From Saccharopolyspora_C sp047200635 (GTDB lineage: Bacteria; Actinomycetota; Actinomycetes; Mycobacteriales; Pseudonocardiaceae): DNA of 64,000 nt. The stretch's first letter is position 1. The number at the start of each line of letters is the position of its first letter. Made by a program: the position numbers and the translations under genes. The stretch spans positions 14,067 through 78,066 of the forward strand of contig NZ_JBJZOI010000024.1 in assembly GCF_047200635.1 (NCBI RefSeq), written 5' to 3'. The notes beneath the pieces were generated by a model. It saw only the letters and a program-made list of their open reading frames with translations. It ran no database searches and was not told the DNA's origin. Shown here in pieces: positions 52,864 through 60,468 of this stretch.

Positions 52864-53541
52864 ATGCCCGCACCGCAGCGCAGCCCTCGCGAGCGCTACC
52901 GGGACCAGACCCGCGCCGAGGCCAAGGAGGTGGCGCTGGACCAGCTCGCCGAATCCGGCCCCGCGGGCATTTCGCTGAACGCCATCGCCAAGCGCATGGG
53001 CATCACCGGCCCCGCCCTGTACCGCTACTTCGAGAACCGGGACGCGCTGCTCGGCGCCCTGATCACCGACGCGTACCGGGACATGGCCGAAGCGGTGGAG
53101 GCAGCCGCCGAGCAGCACCGCAAGAAGGCGCCCGCCGGACGGCTGCGCGAGGTCGCGCTGGAATGGCGCCGGTGGGCGTTGGCGCAGCCGCACCGCTACC
53201 TGCTGCTCTACGGCACGCCGGTGCCGGGGTACGCCGCGCCGGAGGAGACCTACGAGCTCGCCGACCGCGCGCTGCGCACGCTCCAGGCGCTGTTCGCGGA
53301 GCTGGTGCCCGCCGACCTGCCGCCGGGGCGCACCGCGCTGGACCGGCAGCTGGCGGCGTTGCGGGCGAAGCGGTCGGGGGAGGAGCTGCCCCCGGCGGCG
53401 CTGCGGCGCGGGGTGCTGGCCTGGACCCGGCTGTACGGGGTGCTGGGGCTGGAGGTGCAGGGCCAGTTCGAGGGGACCGGCGTGGACCCGGAGCTGCTGT
53501 ACCGGGCGGAGATCGACTCGTTGCTCGCCGAGCCCTGGTGA
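52864..53541 (+). CDS. TetR family transcriptional regulator
   Basis: 225 residues. N-terminal helix-turn-helix ISLNAIAKRMGITGPALYRYFENRDALLGAL (about 38-65) and a C-terminal TetR_C domain with WRRWALAQPHRYLLLYGTPVPGY typical of the WHG subgroup. ATG 52864 is chosen because GGGAGGTCGA precedes it; an in-frame extension of 14 residues upstream lacks support. Likely represses the divergent oxidoreductase and itself in response to a small ligand. Confidence 0.9.
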   Translation: MPAPQRSPRERYRDQTRAEAKEVALDQLAESGPAGISLNAIAKRMGITGPALYRYFENRDALLGALITDAYRDMAEAVEAAAEQHRKKAPAGRLREVALEWRRWALAQPHRYLLLYGTPVPGYAAPEETYELADRALRTLQALFAELVPADLPPGRTALDRQLAALRAKRSGEELPPAALRRGVLAWTRLYGVLGLEVQGQFEGTGVDPELLYRAEIDSLLAEPW

Positions 53542-53544
53542 GCG

Positions 53545-53588
53545 CGCCCGGCGGTGCCGTCCGGGCCGAACGGCACCTTCGCCGGGCG
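53545..53588. terminator. bidirectional terminator
   Basis: CGCCCGGCG-GTGCCGT pairs with ACGGCAC-CTT-CGCCGGGCG, 16 bp with a three-base bulge, filling the whole gap between the convergent TetR and DUF1918 genes. Confidence 0.75.
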
Positions 53589-53590
53589 GG

Positions 53591-53788
53591 TCATGCCTCT
53601 TGCGCGCGCCGTGGCTCGACGATGCAGTCCGGCCCCGGGTACACGAGTCGTTCGTGCCCGTCGTCGAAGCGGACCAGGTACGGCGGTGCGCCGGCCGTGC
53701 CGCGCACCTCCAGGATCAGCCCGGTGCGGTCGGTCTCCTCGACCGTCCGGCTGTGCACGTGCAGTTGATCGCCGATCGCTGCTCTCAT
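53591..53788 (-). CDS. DUF1918 small protein
   Basis: 65 residues. The whole protein fits DUF1918 (SH3-like small barrel): AAIGDQLHVHSRTVEETDRTGLI, then PPYLVRFDDGHERLVYPGPDC. Common in actinobacteria, often stress- or SigB/SigH-associated, function unknown. ATG 53788 is selected by GGAGG upstream; the longer reading is not supported. Confidence 0.85.
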   Translation of the reverse strand: MRAAIGDQLHVHSRTVEETDRTGLILEVRGTAGAPPYLVRFDDGHERLVYPGPDCIVEPRRAQEA

Positions 53789-53863
53789 CACCCTCACCTC
53801 CACGTCCAGGCTAGGGAGCCGCGAGCCGCGCCGCAGGGCGCACCGGGCGTTGACCTGCGACGA

Positions 53864-54268
53864 TCAGCCGCCGGTGACGTCGGAGCAGGTGGTGGCGACG
53901 GCGGTGGTCTTCTCCAGGTGCCGCTGCGACCAGTTCAGGCCGTTCCGCAGGTCGATCTGCCCGGTGGCGACCTGCTCCAGCGAGGCCTGCACGTCGAGCA
54001 GGTTGTCCCGCAGGGTCGTGTCCCCGACCCGCTGGGCCAGCGCGCCGATCTCGTCCGCCTTCGCCCTCGCGTCGCCCTGCGCCTGCTCCACGTCGGCGAG
54101 GTTCGGGGTGTACCCCGCGACGTCGAGCGCGTCCAGGCACGCGGTGGCCTTGTCCAGCCCCTGCTGCGCGTCGTCGAGCTGCTGCTGGGTCTCCTGGAGC
54201 TGGCCGCACCCCGCGAGCACCGGCAGTGCGAGCGCCGCCGCGACGATGAGCTGCGTTCCGGTTCGCAT
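53864..54268 (-). CDS. small lipoprotein with coiled coil
   Basis: 134 residues. Signal peptide with lipobox LAGC at residues 18-21, so Cys21 would be lipidated. The mature part is strongly helical and Gln/Asp-rich (LQETQQQLDDAQQGLDKATACLDAL), ending TTCSDVTGG; three further cysteines are present. No family recognised. It is surface-anchored; partners unknown. Downstream of a hydrolase-like membrane protein on the same strand. Confidence 0.78.
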   Translation of the reverse strand: MRTGTQLIVAAALALPVLAGCGQLQETQQQLDDAQQGLDKATACLDALDVAGYTPNLADVEQAQGDARAKADEIGALAQRVGDTTLRDNLLDVQASLEQVATGQIDLRNGLNWSQRHLEKTTAVATTCSDVTGG

Positions 54269-54359
54269 CAGTTCCTCCGGAGTCCCGTCGGCGCCCGCGC
54301 GCCGCCCTGACTGTCACCTTATCGAGTGGTCCGTGCCCGGGTGGGCGGTTCGTGCCGCT

Positions 54360-55193
54360 TTACGCGCGTGGCGCGAGCCAGCGCATCACCTCGGGCGGCA
54401 GGTCCAGCGTCGCGATCCACGGAGCGGCGCCGACCCGGTAGAGCACCACTGAGCCCAGCACCACCGCGATCACCGTCATCGCCGGACCGACCAGCACCAT
54501 CTCGACCTTGCCGCCGGTGCGCATCCGCATCGCCTTGGGTGGCGCCACCGGGTACCAGGTCTTGCCCTCGAGGGGGATCGGCCACAGCATCGGGCAACCC
54601 TGCTCGGTGATCGCGTCCCCCAGGAAGTGCGCGACGCACCCCAGCATCACCGCGACGCCGAAGGCCGCGGCGTCGGTCGGCTGGTCCCCGGCCCACGCCC
54701 AGCAGGCCACGGTGAGCAGCAGCGACGCCCCCGCGATGAGCAGCGCGTCGCGGCGCGGGCACCAGGTGTGCATGATGCCGCGCACCGCGAGACCGGCGAA
54801 GGCGAACATCAGCACGCCGACCGCCGCGCCGCTGCTGCTCTGCACGATCGCGGTGGTCACCAGGCCCGCGAGGATCGCGAACACGACGGTGTGGGTGAAG
54901 CCGCGGTGGGTGCCCTCCCGATCGCTGTCCCGCTTGGTGCGGGTGAGCCGGTAGAGGAAGCCGCTGGTGCCGCTGAGCAGCGCCGAGGCGCCCCGGGAGA
55001 GGGCGCCGAAGGTGCTGGCGACGGTCGACTTCGGGTGGTCGATGTCGGGCAGCAGGGCGGCGCCGGAGGCGAGGGTGGCGCCGACGACCCACGTCCTCGG
55101 GGACAGCTGCCCGATGAGATGGGTGTCGGCGAGCGCCGTCACCGCGGCCCAGGCGGCCAGCCCGCTCATCGCGTGTGTGGGTCCCGTCGCCAA
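54360..55193 (-). CDS. membrane-bound metal-dependent hydrolase (YdjM/DUF457 family)
   Basis: 277 residues. Metal ligands characteristic of the family: THAMSGLAAW near the N-terminus, LLPDIDHPKS and HRGFTHTVVF, then CVAHFLGDAITEQGC. Several membrane helices surround them. Related to YdjM and phospholipase C/P1-nuclease-like LexA-regulated hydrolases; substrate unknown. The start is TTG 55193, because GGGAGG lies 5 nt upstream and the longer reading (87 residues more) enters the icd promoter region. Confidence 0.85.
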   Translation of the reverse strand: MATGPTHAMSGLAAWAAVTALADTHLIGQLSPRTWVVGATLASGAALLPDIDHPKSTVASTFGALSRGASALLSGTSGFLYRLTRTKRDSDREGTHRGFTHTVVFAILAGLVTTAIVQSSSGAAVGVLMFAFAGLAVRGIMHTWCPRRDALLIAGASLLLTVACWAWAGDQPTDAAAFGVAVMLGCVAHFLGDAITEQGCPMLWPIPLEGKTWYPVAPPKAMRMRTGGKVEMVLVGPAMTVIAVVLGSVVLYRVGAAPWIATLDLPPEVMRWLAPRA

Positions 55194-55322
55194 AGCGCCC
55201 TCCCGTGATCGTCCCCCCGGAAAGCCTAGAAGGTGATCGTCCGGCGGCGGGCCGGACCGACGGTTTCGTCTCATGCCGCTGTCGCGGGAGCCGGGGTGGG
55301 GGCACAATCGACAGGGATAGCA

Positions 55323-55334
55323 GTACGCTCGTAC
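55323..55334. promoter_or_regulatory. palindrome in icd promoter region
   Basis: GTACG-CT-CGTAC, a perfect 12-bp dyad 35 bp before the icd start codon, is a possible regulator site. Confidence 0.35.
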
Positions 55335-55368
55335 CGCTTGCATTCTCGCGAGAGGAGCACCCCGCCAC

Positions 55369-56589
55369 ATGAGCAAGATCAAGGTCCAGGGAACGATCGC
55401 CGAGCTCGACGGCGACGAGATGACCCGGATCATCTGGTCCTTCATCAAGGACAAGCTGATCCACCCCTATCTGGACATCAACCTCGACTACTACGACCTG
55501 GGCATCGAGCACCGGGACGCCACCGACGACCAGGTGACGGTGGACGCGGCGAAGGCCATCGCGCAGCACGGCGTGGGCGTCAAGTGCGCCACGATCACGC
55601 CGGACGAGGCGCGCGTGGAGGAGTTCGGCCTCAAGAAGATGTGGCGGAGCCCGAACGGGACCATCCGCAACATCCTCGGTGGCGTCATCTTCCGCGAGCC
55701 CATCGTGATCTCGAACATCCCGCGGTACGTCCCCACGTGGACCAAGCCGATCATCATCGGCCGCCACGCGCACGGCGACCAGTACAAGGCCACGGACTTC
55801 AAGGTCCCCGGCCCCGGCACGGTCACCATCACCTACACGCCCGCGGACGGCTCCGAGCCGATCCAGCAGGAGGTCGCGCAGTTCCCGGCCGACGGCGGCG
55901 TGGCGATGGCGATGTACAACTACAAGCGCTCCATCGAGGAGTTCGCCCGCGCGTCCTTCCGCTACGGGCTCGAGCGCGAGTACCCGGTGTACATGTCGAC
56001 CAAGAACACGATCCTCAAGGCCTACGACGGCGTCTTCAAGGACGTCTTCGAGGAGGTCTTCGAGAACGAGTTCAAGGCGGACTACGACGCCAAGGGCCTG
56101 ACCTACGAGCACCGCCTCATCGACGACATGGTCGCCACGGCCATGAAGTGGGAGGGCGGCTACGTCTGGGCCTGCAAGAACTACGACGGCGACGTGCAGT
56201 CCGACACCGTCGCGCAGGGGTTCGGCTCGCTGGGCCTGATGACCTCGGTCCTCATGACCGAGGACGGCAAGGTCGAGGCGGAGGCCGCGCACGGCACGGT
56301 CACCCGTCACTTCCGCCAGCACCAGCAGGGCAAGCCGACGTCGACCAACCCGATCGCGTCGATCTTCGCCTGGACCCGCGGCCTGGCGCAGCGCGGCCGG
56401 CTGGACTCCACCCCGGAGGTCACCGGCTTCGCGAACGCGCTGGAGCAGGTCGTCATCGAGACCGTCGAGAGCGGCAAGATGACCAAGGACCTGGCGCTGC
56501 TCGTCGGCGGCGACCAGGGCTACCAGACCACCGAGGAGTTCCTGGCCTCGCTGGACGAGAACCTGCAGAAGAAGATGGCCGGCCGCTGA
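55369..56589 (+). CDS. icd: NADP-dependent isocitrate dehydrogenase
   Basis: 406 residues, the dimeric eukaryote-like type (as M. tuberculosis Icd1). Motifs: LDGDEMTRIIW at the start, KKMWRSPNGTIRNILGG binding isocitrate, YMSTKNTILKAYDG, then the Mg ligands in LIDDMVA and YDGDVQSD, and the NADP site EAAHGTVTRHFRQH. It converts isocitrate to 2-oxoglutarate with NADPH formation. AGAGGAG precedes the ATG. Followed by a terminator. Confidence 0.97.
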   Translation: MSKIKVQGTIAELDGDEMTRIIWSFIKDKLIHPYLDINLDYYDLGIEHRDATDDQVTVDAAKAIAQHGVGVKCATITPDEARVEEFGLKKMWRSPNGTIRNILGGVIFREPIVISNIPRYVPTWTKPIIIGRHAHGDQYKATDFKVPGPGTVTITYTPADGSEPIQQEVAQFPADGGVAMAMYNYKRSIEEFARASFRYGLEREYPVYMSTKNTILKAYDGVFKDVFEEVFENEFKADYDAKGLTYEHRLIDDMVATAMKWEGGYVWACKNYDGDVQSDTVAQGFGSLGLMTSVLMTEDGKVEAEAAHGTVTRHFRQHQQGKPTSTNPIASIFAWTRGLAQRGRLDSTPEVTGFANALEQVVIETVESGKMTKDLALLVGGDQGYQTTEEFLASLDENLQKKMAGR

Positions 56590-56611
56590 TCCGCTTCTGA
56601 GGCATCCGCTG

Positions 56612-56652
56612 AACGCCACCCTCGCCCCGTTCCCCGGGGTGGGAGTGGCGTT
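56612..56652 (+). terminator. terminator after icd
   Basis: AACGCCAC pairs with GTGGCGTT around an inner CCCC/GGGG stem and leads into TTTC. Confidence 0.75.
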
Positions 56653-56712
56653 TTCGCGTTCCCGGGCGATCCCGTGGTGGGATCTCCGCAGCACCCGATG
56701 CGAGGAGGAACC

Positions 56713-56913
56713 GTGCCGTACCAGTACAAGGTCGTGGAGCTCCGGGAGAAGATGTTCGGCGGCAAGATGTCCGGCGACAAGCTAGAGGGCATCCTCAACG
56801 ACCACGGCGCCGAGGGCTGGCGCCTCAAGAGCATCACCGGTGCCGACGTGAAAGGCCGCCTCGGCCCCGGCGGCGTCGAGGGCCTGCTGGTGACCTTCGA
56901 GCGCGAGGTCTGA
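56713..56913 (+). CDS. DUF4177 small protein
   Basis: 66 residues. PYQYKVVELREKMFGGKM and LNDHGAEGWRLKSITGADV fit the short DUF4177 alpha-beta fold; function unknown. GTG 56713 is set by GAGGAGG immediately upstream at correct distance. It stands alone between icd and the tRNA gene. Confidence 0.83.
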   Translation: MPYQYKVVELREKMFGGKMSGDKLEGILNDHGAEGWRLKSITGADVKGRLGPGGVEGLLVTFEREV

Positions 56914-56999
56914 GCGCGCCCCGTCCGGCCCCCGGCCCGCACCGGGGGCCGCCGACGGCCCGTGATCACCCGTCCGCTACTCTGGGCGCACAACAGCAC

Positions 57000-57074
57000 G
57001 CGCGTTTAGCTCAGCGGGAGAGCGCTACCTTGACACGGTAGAGGTCACTGGTTCGATCCCAGTATCGCGCACCA
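57000..57074 (+). tRNA. tRNA-Val (anticodon GAC)
   Basis: 75 nt including the encoded CCA. D arm GCTC/GAGC, anticodon stem CTACC/GGTAG with loop TTGACAC, T arm ACTGG/CCAGT and acceptor GCGCG/CGCGC. Position 6-67 in the acceptor stem is a U-U mismatch, all other pairs hold. The 3' end is repeated at 59868. Confidence 0.95.
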
Positions 57075-57076
57075 GC
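57052..57076 (+). repeat. attL-like repeat in the tRNA-Val 3' end
   Basis: 25 bp covering the T loop to CCA and two bases beyond. Direct copy at 59868 with 24/25 identity. Confidence 0.75.
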
Positions 57077-57090
57077 GTTCAAGCAGTTCA

Positions 57091-57125
57091 GAGCCCCTGT
57101 CGGTGATCTTCATCGGTGGGGGTTC
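57091..57125 (+). terminator. hairpin after tRNA-Val
   Basis: GAGCCCC (57091-57097) pairs with GGGGTTC (57119-57125) around an inner GAT-CTTC-ATC hairpin, then TCTCG. Possible terminator of the tRNA transcript. Confidence 0.45.
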
Positions 57126-57403
57126 TCTCGTGCGCACCGCGGGCCCCGAAGACATCGGCAACCTCCGCGGCGCACGACGCGGCAGGAGCGTTGCGACCCG
57201 TTCCGCGTCCTCGGGCGTCGTCACCGCGCCGGAGAAGGCGACCGGGGTGCGGTTGGGTGGTGCGAGACGTCCGCCGCCCCGCTCGGCGAGGGAGGCGTTG
57301 ATCGCCTTCTCGCGCTGCCCCCCTCGCGCGAGTCGGTCACGATCACCGCCGTCGCACGGCCTTTCGGTGCGTGGGTGTGCACGTGCTCGACGCTGATCCG
57401 CAC
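57126..57403 (-). pseudogene. frameshifted remnant of a small unknown gene
   Basis: From ATG at 57403 the frame reads ISVEHVHTHAPKGRATAVIV with coding-like codon use. At a run of six C (57318-57323) the good coding signal moves to another frame (REKAINASLAERGGGRLAPP, then FSGAVTTPEDAERVATLL). Adding one base to the run would join both parts. The 3' end has no clear stop before the tRNA. No family recognised. It could be a sequencing error rather than a mutation. Confidence 0.4.
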
Positions 57404-57449
57404 CTCCTGGCTGATGTTGGTCCGAGATCGGCGGGTCAGGGCGAGCGGG

Positions 57450-58535
57450 TCACGCGCTCGGTGCGGGGGTGTGCGCGAGGTCCGGTCGGGTTCGCGCTGC
57501 GATGATCAGCGCTGCGGCTCTCGCGCGGTACCGGGCCTCGTCGACGGGGAAGCCCAGGTGCTCGGACAGCTTCGCCAGCCGTTGGGACACGCTGGTGTGG
57601 TGCAGGTTCAACCGGGTGGCAGCCGCTCGCAGGGATCCGCCGTCGAGGTAGGCGGACAGCGTGCGCACCAGCTCCTGGCAGCGCCGCGACGGCATGGTCC
57701 GCAGCGCGCGCAGGTCGGGGATCGCGCAGAGGTCCGCAACGGGTTCCGGGGACATCAGCACCAGCGCTCCGAGCTCGTCGGCGACCACGGCGGGGGTGTC
57801 GGCCGTGGCGTTGGCGCGGGCGAACCGGGCGGTGCGCACGTGATCGCGGACGTCTCTTGCCGCAACGGCGAAGGAGAGCCCGATGCGCACCCCGCGTGGG
57901 ACGGGACCCGGCGGCACGCCGGTGTCCTGCGCGCACACGAGCAGTCGTTCGTCCTCGCGGACGATTTCGGTCGAGCGCCCGGCGGCGGGTTCTCCGGGCA
58001 GCACCTCGACGAGGCTGGTGCGCACCCCGGTCGCGCTCGCGACCCGGACCGGGGTGCGCGGGTCGAGGCGCAGGGCGGCGCAGCAGGACTCGGCGGCCTC
58101 GCGGTCGGCGGCGAACAGGAGTTCCGCCGACCGCGTCGCCGAGGTCGGCGCCGGTCGGCCGGTGCGCGAGGCGATCGCGGTGACCGTCAGCGCGAGCCGT
58201 TCCACCAGCAGCGCGTCGAGCGGGTGGGGCCGGCCGTCGCGTTCGATCCACACCAGCCCGGTGAGGCCGTCGCCGGCGAGCCGCTCGGCCACCCGCGGCT
58301 CGCCGACCGCCGCGGTGATCCACCCACCGCCGGGACCGCAGCGCAGGTCCACCGGCGCACCGCCGTCGCGGACCAGGCTGACCCCGACGGTGCACTCCCC
58401 GAGCGCGGCGGCCGCGCGCACCGCCGCGGGAACGTCGGCGCGATGCCGGATCAGGGCGTCGAAGTAGTCGATCACGCGGACCGAACTCGCCGCTCCCGCG
58501 TCGAGGTCGGCGAGCCGGTGCATGAGACCTTGCAT
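57450..58535 (-). CDS. PucR family helix-turn-helix regulator
   Basis: 361 residues. The C-terminal PucR HTH_30 domain is clear: LVRTLSAYLDGGSLRAAA, LNLHHTSVSQRLAKLSEHLG. A GGDEF-like/CdaR middle part (RIGLSFAVAARDVRDHVRTA) precedes it, and the N-terminal ~120 residues may be GAF-like. It starts 9 bp after the stop of the alpha/beta hydrolase gene, so the pair is an operon and the regulator may sense the hydrolase substrate or product. Inside the islet bounded by tRNA repeats. Confidence 0.85.
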   Translation of the reverse strand: MQGLMHRLADLDAGAASSVRVIDYFDALIRHRADVPAAVRAAAALGECTVGVSLVRDGGAPVDLRCGPGGGWITAAVGEPRVAERLAGDGLTGLVWIERDGRPHPLDALLVERLALTVTAIASRTGRPAPTSATRSAELLFAADREAAESCCAALRLDPRTPVRVASATGVRTSLVEVLPGEPAAGRSTEIVREDERLLVCAQDTGVPPGPVPRGVRIGLSFAVAARDVRDHVRTARFARANATADTPAVVADELGALVLMSPEPVADLCAIPDLRALRTMPSRRCQELVRTLSAYLDGGSLRAAATRLNLHHTSVSQRLAKLSEHLGFPVDEARYRARAAALIIAARTRPDLAHTPAPSA

Positions 58536-58544
58536 CCGCTGACG

Positions 58545-59534
58545 CTACGAGGAGCTTCGTTCCACCTGCAAGCCCCTTGCCAGCGCGACGATGACCTCTT
58601 CGGCGCCCCGCGCGCTCACCGCCGCGGTGGCCAGCAGCGAGGAGCCGTGGAACGTGCCGGGGAACGAGTGCAGCTCCACGCTCACGCCCGCGTGCAACAA
58701 CGCGGTCGCATAGGCGATGCCCTCGTCCCGCAAGGGGTCCAGCTCCATGGTCGAGAGGTAGGTCGGGGGCAGGCCGCGCAGGTCCTGCGCCCGCGCCGGG
58801 GCGGCGTAGGGGGAGACCTCGGCGTCCGATCCGGCCGCCGTGCCGTTCCCGCCCAGGTAGTACTGCCACGACAGGACGGCGTTCGGCCGGTGCCACATCG
58901 GGGTGTCCACGAACTCGACCATCGACCGGGTCTCCAGCCGGTCGTCCAGCTCCGGGATCTGCAAGAGCTGGAAGGCGACCGGCACTTCGCCCCGGTCGCG
59001 CGCCAGCAGCGTCGTCCCCGCGGCCAGCCCGCCACCCGCGCTCTGCCCGCCGACGGCGAGCCGTTCCGGGTCGACGCCGAGCTCGGCCGCGTTGGCGTGC
59101 AAGTGCCGCAGCGCGGCGTAGCAGTCCCGCAGCGGCCCCGGGTAGGGGGTTTCCGGCGCGAGCCGGTAGTCGACGCTGGCGACCGCGATGCCCAGCCGTC
59201 GCACCAGGTCGATGCAGAACGGGTCGTCGACCTTGGCCTGGCCGATGGCGAACCCGCCGCCGTGGATCCACAGCAAGGTCGGCAGGGCGTCCCTTCGCGC
59301 GGCGTCCGGCGGCGTGAAGAAGCGGATCGGGACGTCCGGCGCGCCCTCCGGGCCGGGGGCCGCCAGCTCGCGCCACGTGACCCCCTCGTACGAGACCTCG
59401 GCGAGCATCGCCTCGGTCATGGCGGTGAAGCGTTCCCGAGCCGTGGTCAGGTCAGCGAAGTCCAGGTTCGGCAGCATCGCCGCCGCGGCGGCGAGCTCGG
59501 GGTCCATCGTGGGAAACGTGGTCATGTCGGGCAT
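58545..59534 (-). CDS. alpha/beta hydrolase (hormone-sensitive lipase family esterase)
   Basis: 329 residues. Oxyanion motif LLWIHGGGFAIG, nucleophile elbow GGQSAGGGLA, acid Asp in MELDPLRDEG and His in FPGTFHGS: the classic HSL/family IV set. Also YRLAPETPYPGPLRD after the elbow region. It hydrolyses short- to medium-chain esters; natural substrate unknown. Cytosolic, no signal peptide. ATG 59534 is used, with ATG 59525 as alternative. First gene of the islet operon. Confidence 0.92.
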   Translation of the reverse strand: MPDMTTFPTMDPELAAAAAMLPNLDFADLTTARERFTAMTEAMLAEVSYEGVTWRELAAPGPEGAPDVPIRFFTPPDAARRDALPTLLWIHGGGFAIGQAKVDDPFCIDLVRRLGIAVASVDYRLAPETPYPGPLRDCYAALRHLHANAAELGVDPERLAVGGQSAGGGLAAGTTLLARDRGEVPVAFQLLQIPELDDRLETRSMVEFVDTPMWHRPNAVLSWQYYLGGNGTAAGSDAEVSPYAAPARAQDLRGLPPTYLSTMELDPLRDEGIAYATALLHAGVSVELHSFPGTFHGSSLLATAAVSARGAEEVIVALARGLQVERSSS

Positions 59535-59867
59535 GTTTCCCGGCGATCGTGGTCCGGGTCACCCGTCGTGCGTCTGCCTTTTCGCGCAGGACGACCGACG
59601 AGCGTCGGGTCGGCACCTGCATCCGTGGCGAGGATCGGGCCAGCGGTGCGGTGCCTGCTCGTGCTTCCCCGACGCACCGCTGCCGCCCCGATTCGCAGCT
59701 GGGCCCTTGAGATGGGGGAGCTGTGTGCGCTGACGGGTTCGTTCCGCGCCGAACCGCTCCGCACGCCTCCCACGTGAGCAGCCGACTCGCTGGTTCGGGA
59801 ATGCTGCGTCAGCACAGGTGCTGTGAGTCGCTGATCCTGCTGCTGGCCGTTGTGCCGTTCCGCGGGC
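59535..59867. other. islet end region
   Basis: 333 bp upstream of the hydrolase gene with no convincing gene; presumably holds its promoter. No integrase or recombinase fragment was recognised. Confidence 0.45.
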
Positions 59868-59892
59868 TTCGATCCCGGTATCGCGCACCAGC
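59868..59892 (+). repeat. attR-like copy of the tRNA-Val 3' end
   Basis: Matches 57052-57076 at 24 of 25 positions, including CCA. The bases upstream do not form the rest of a tRNA. Confidence 0.75.
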
Positions 59893-59894
59893 AG

Positions 59895-59930
59895 CGGAGC
59901 CCCCGCCGGTGAGCACCGGCGGGGGCTCCG
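59895..59930. terminator. strong hairpin next to the distal repeat
   Basis: A perfect 16-bp stem (59895-59910 with 59915-59930) with loop GAGC begins 2 nt after the repeat, just where a tRNA terminator would lie before insertion. Confidence 0.7.
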
Positions 59931-59992
59931 TCGCGCGCGGGGGGAGCCGTGCGGGGGCGCGGTCCGCCGCACGGGATCGCCCCACCGCGCCG

Positions 59993-60373
59993 TCAGGGCA
60001 GCAGCGCCGCGTATCCGGCGGGCAGCTGGGCGCGGAGGTCGTCGATCTCCCCGGCGCTCACGAAGCCGGCCAGCGTGGCCAGGACGGCCCGCGCGTGCTC
60101 GCGCGCCTGCTCCGGAGTGGTCCCGGGGCCTTCGCGGTCGGCCACCCGGCGGAGGAAGTCGTCGACGTCGTCGACGACCTCCGCCTTGCCGTCGTGCTGG
60201 AGCAGCGGCTGCTTGAGCTCGTTGGGGAGCTGGGCGGCCAGGTCGCGGGGCTCGCCGCCCGCCAGGCGCTGCCCGAGGGTGGCGAGCACGATCTTGGTCG
60301 TGGCGTCCGCCTGGTCCTTGTCCTCGGGGCCGCCGTGCTGACGCAGCTGCGCGAGGAATTCCTGGTACTGCAT
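59993..60373 (-). CDS. DUF2267 protein
   Basis: 126 residues, helical. MQYQEFLAQLRQHGG, then ATTKIVLATLGQRLAGGEPRDLAAQLPNEL and a second similar repeat ARAVLATLAGFVSAGEIDDLRAQLP are typical of DUF2267. Function unknown, often near stress genes. ATG 60373 is chosen because the family starts there; GGAAGGACG precedes it. Confidence 0.87.
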   Translation of the reverse strand: MQYQEFLAQLRQHGGPEDKDQADATTKIVLATLGQRLAGGEPRDLAAQLPNELKQPLLQHDGKAEVVDDVDDFLRRVADREGPGTTPEQAREHARAVLATLAGFVSAGEIDDLRAQLPAGYAALLP

Positions 60374-60468
60374 GGTCGTCCTTCCGTCGTGGTGTTTCAG
60401 GGTTCGCGCGGCGCGCCGGGCACCTCGGTGCCCGGTGAACGCCGCGACCGCGTCGGCGCGCGGTCGGG

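Larger units (their letters stand above)
57052..59892. mobile_element. tRNA-Val-associated islet flanked by direct repeats
   Basis: The last 23 bases of the tRNA plus GC (57052-57076) recur at 59868-59892 with one mismatch (A to G) and divergent sequence on either side. In between lie a broken small gene, a PucR-type regulator and an alpha/beta hydrolase. A strong hairpin that looks like an original tRNA terminator follows the distal copy. No integrase is present, so it would be a remnant or depends on a helper. The interpretation as an integrated element is inference from the repeats. Confidence 0.6.

Noticed and set aside
59800..59892. A second complete tRNA-Val gene
   Set aside because: Only the 3' 25 bases match; no D arm or anticodon arm can be formed upstream.
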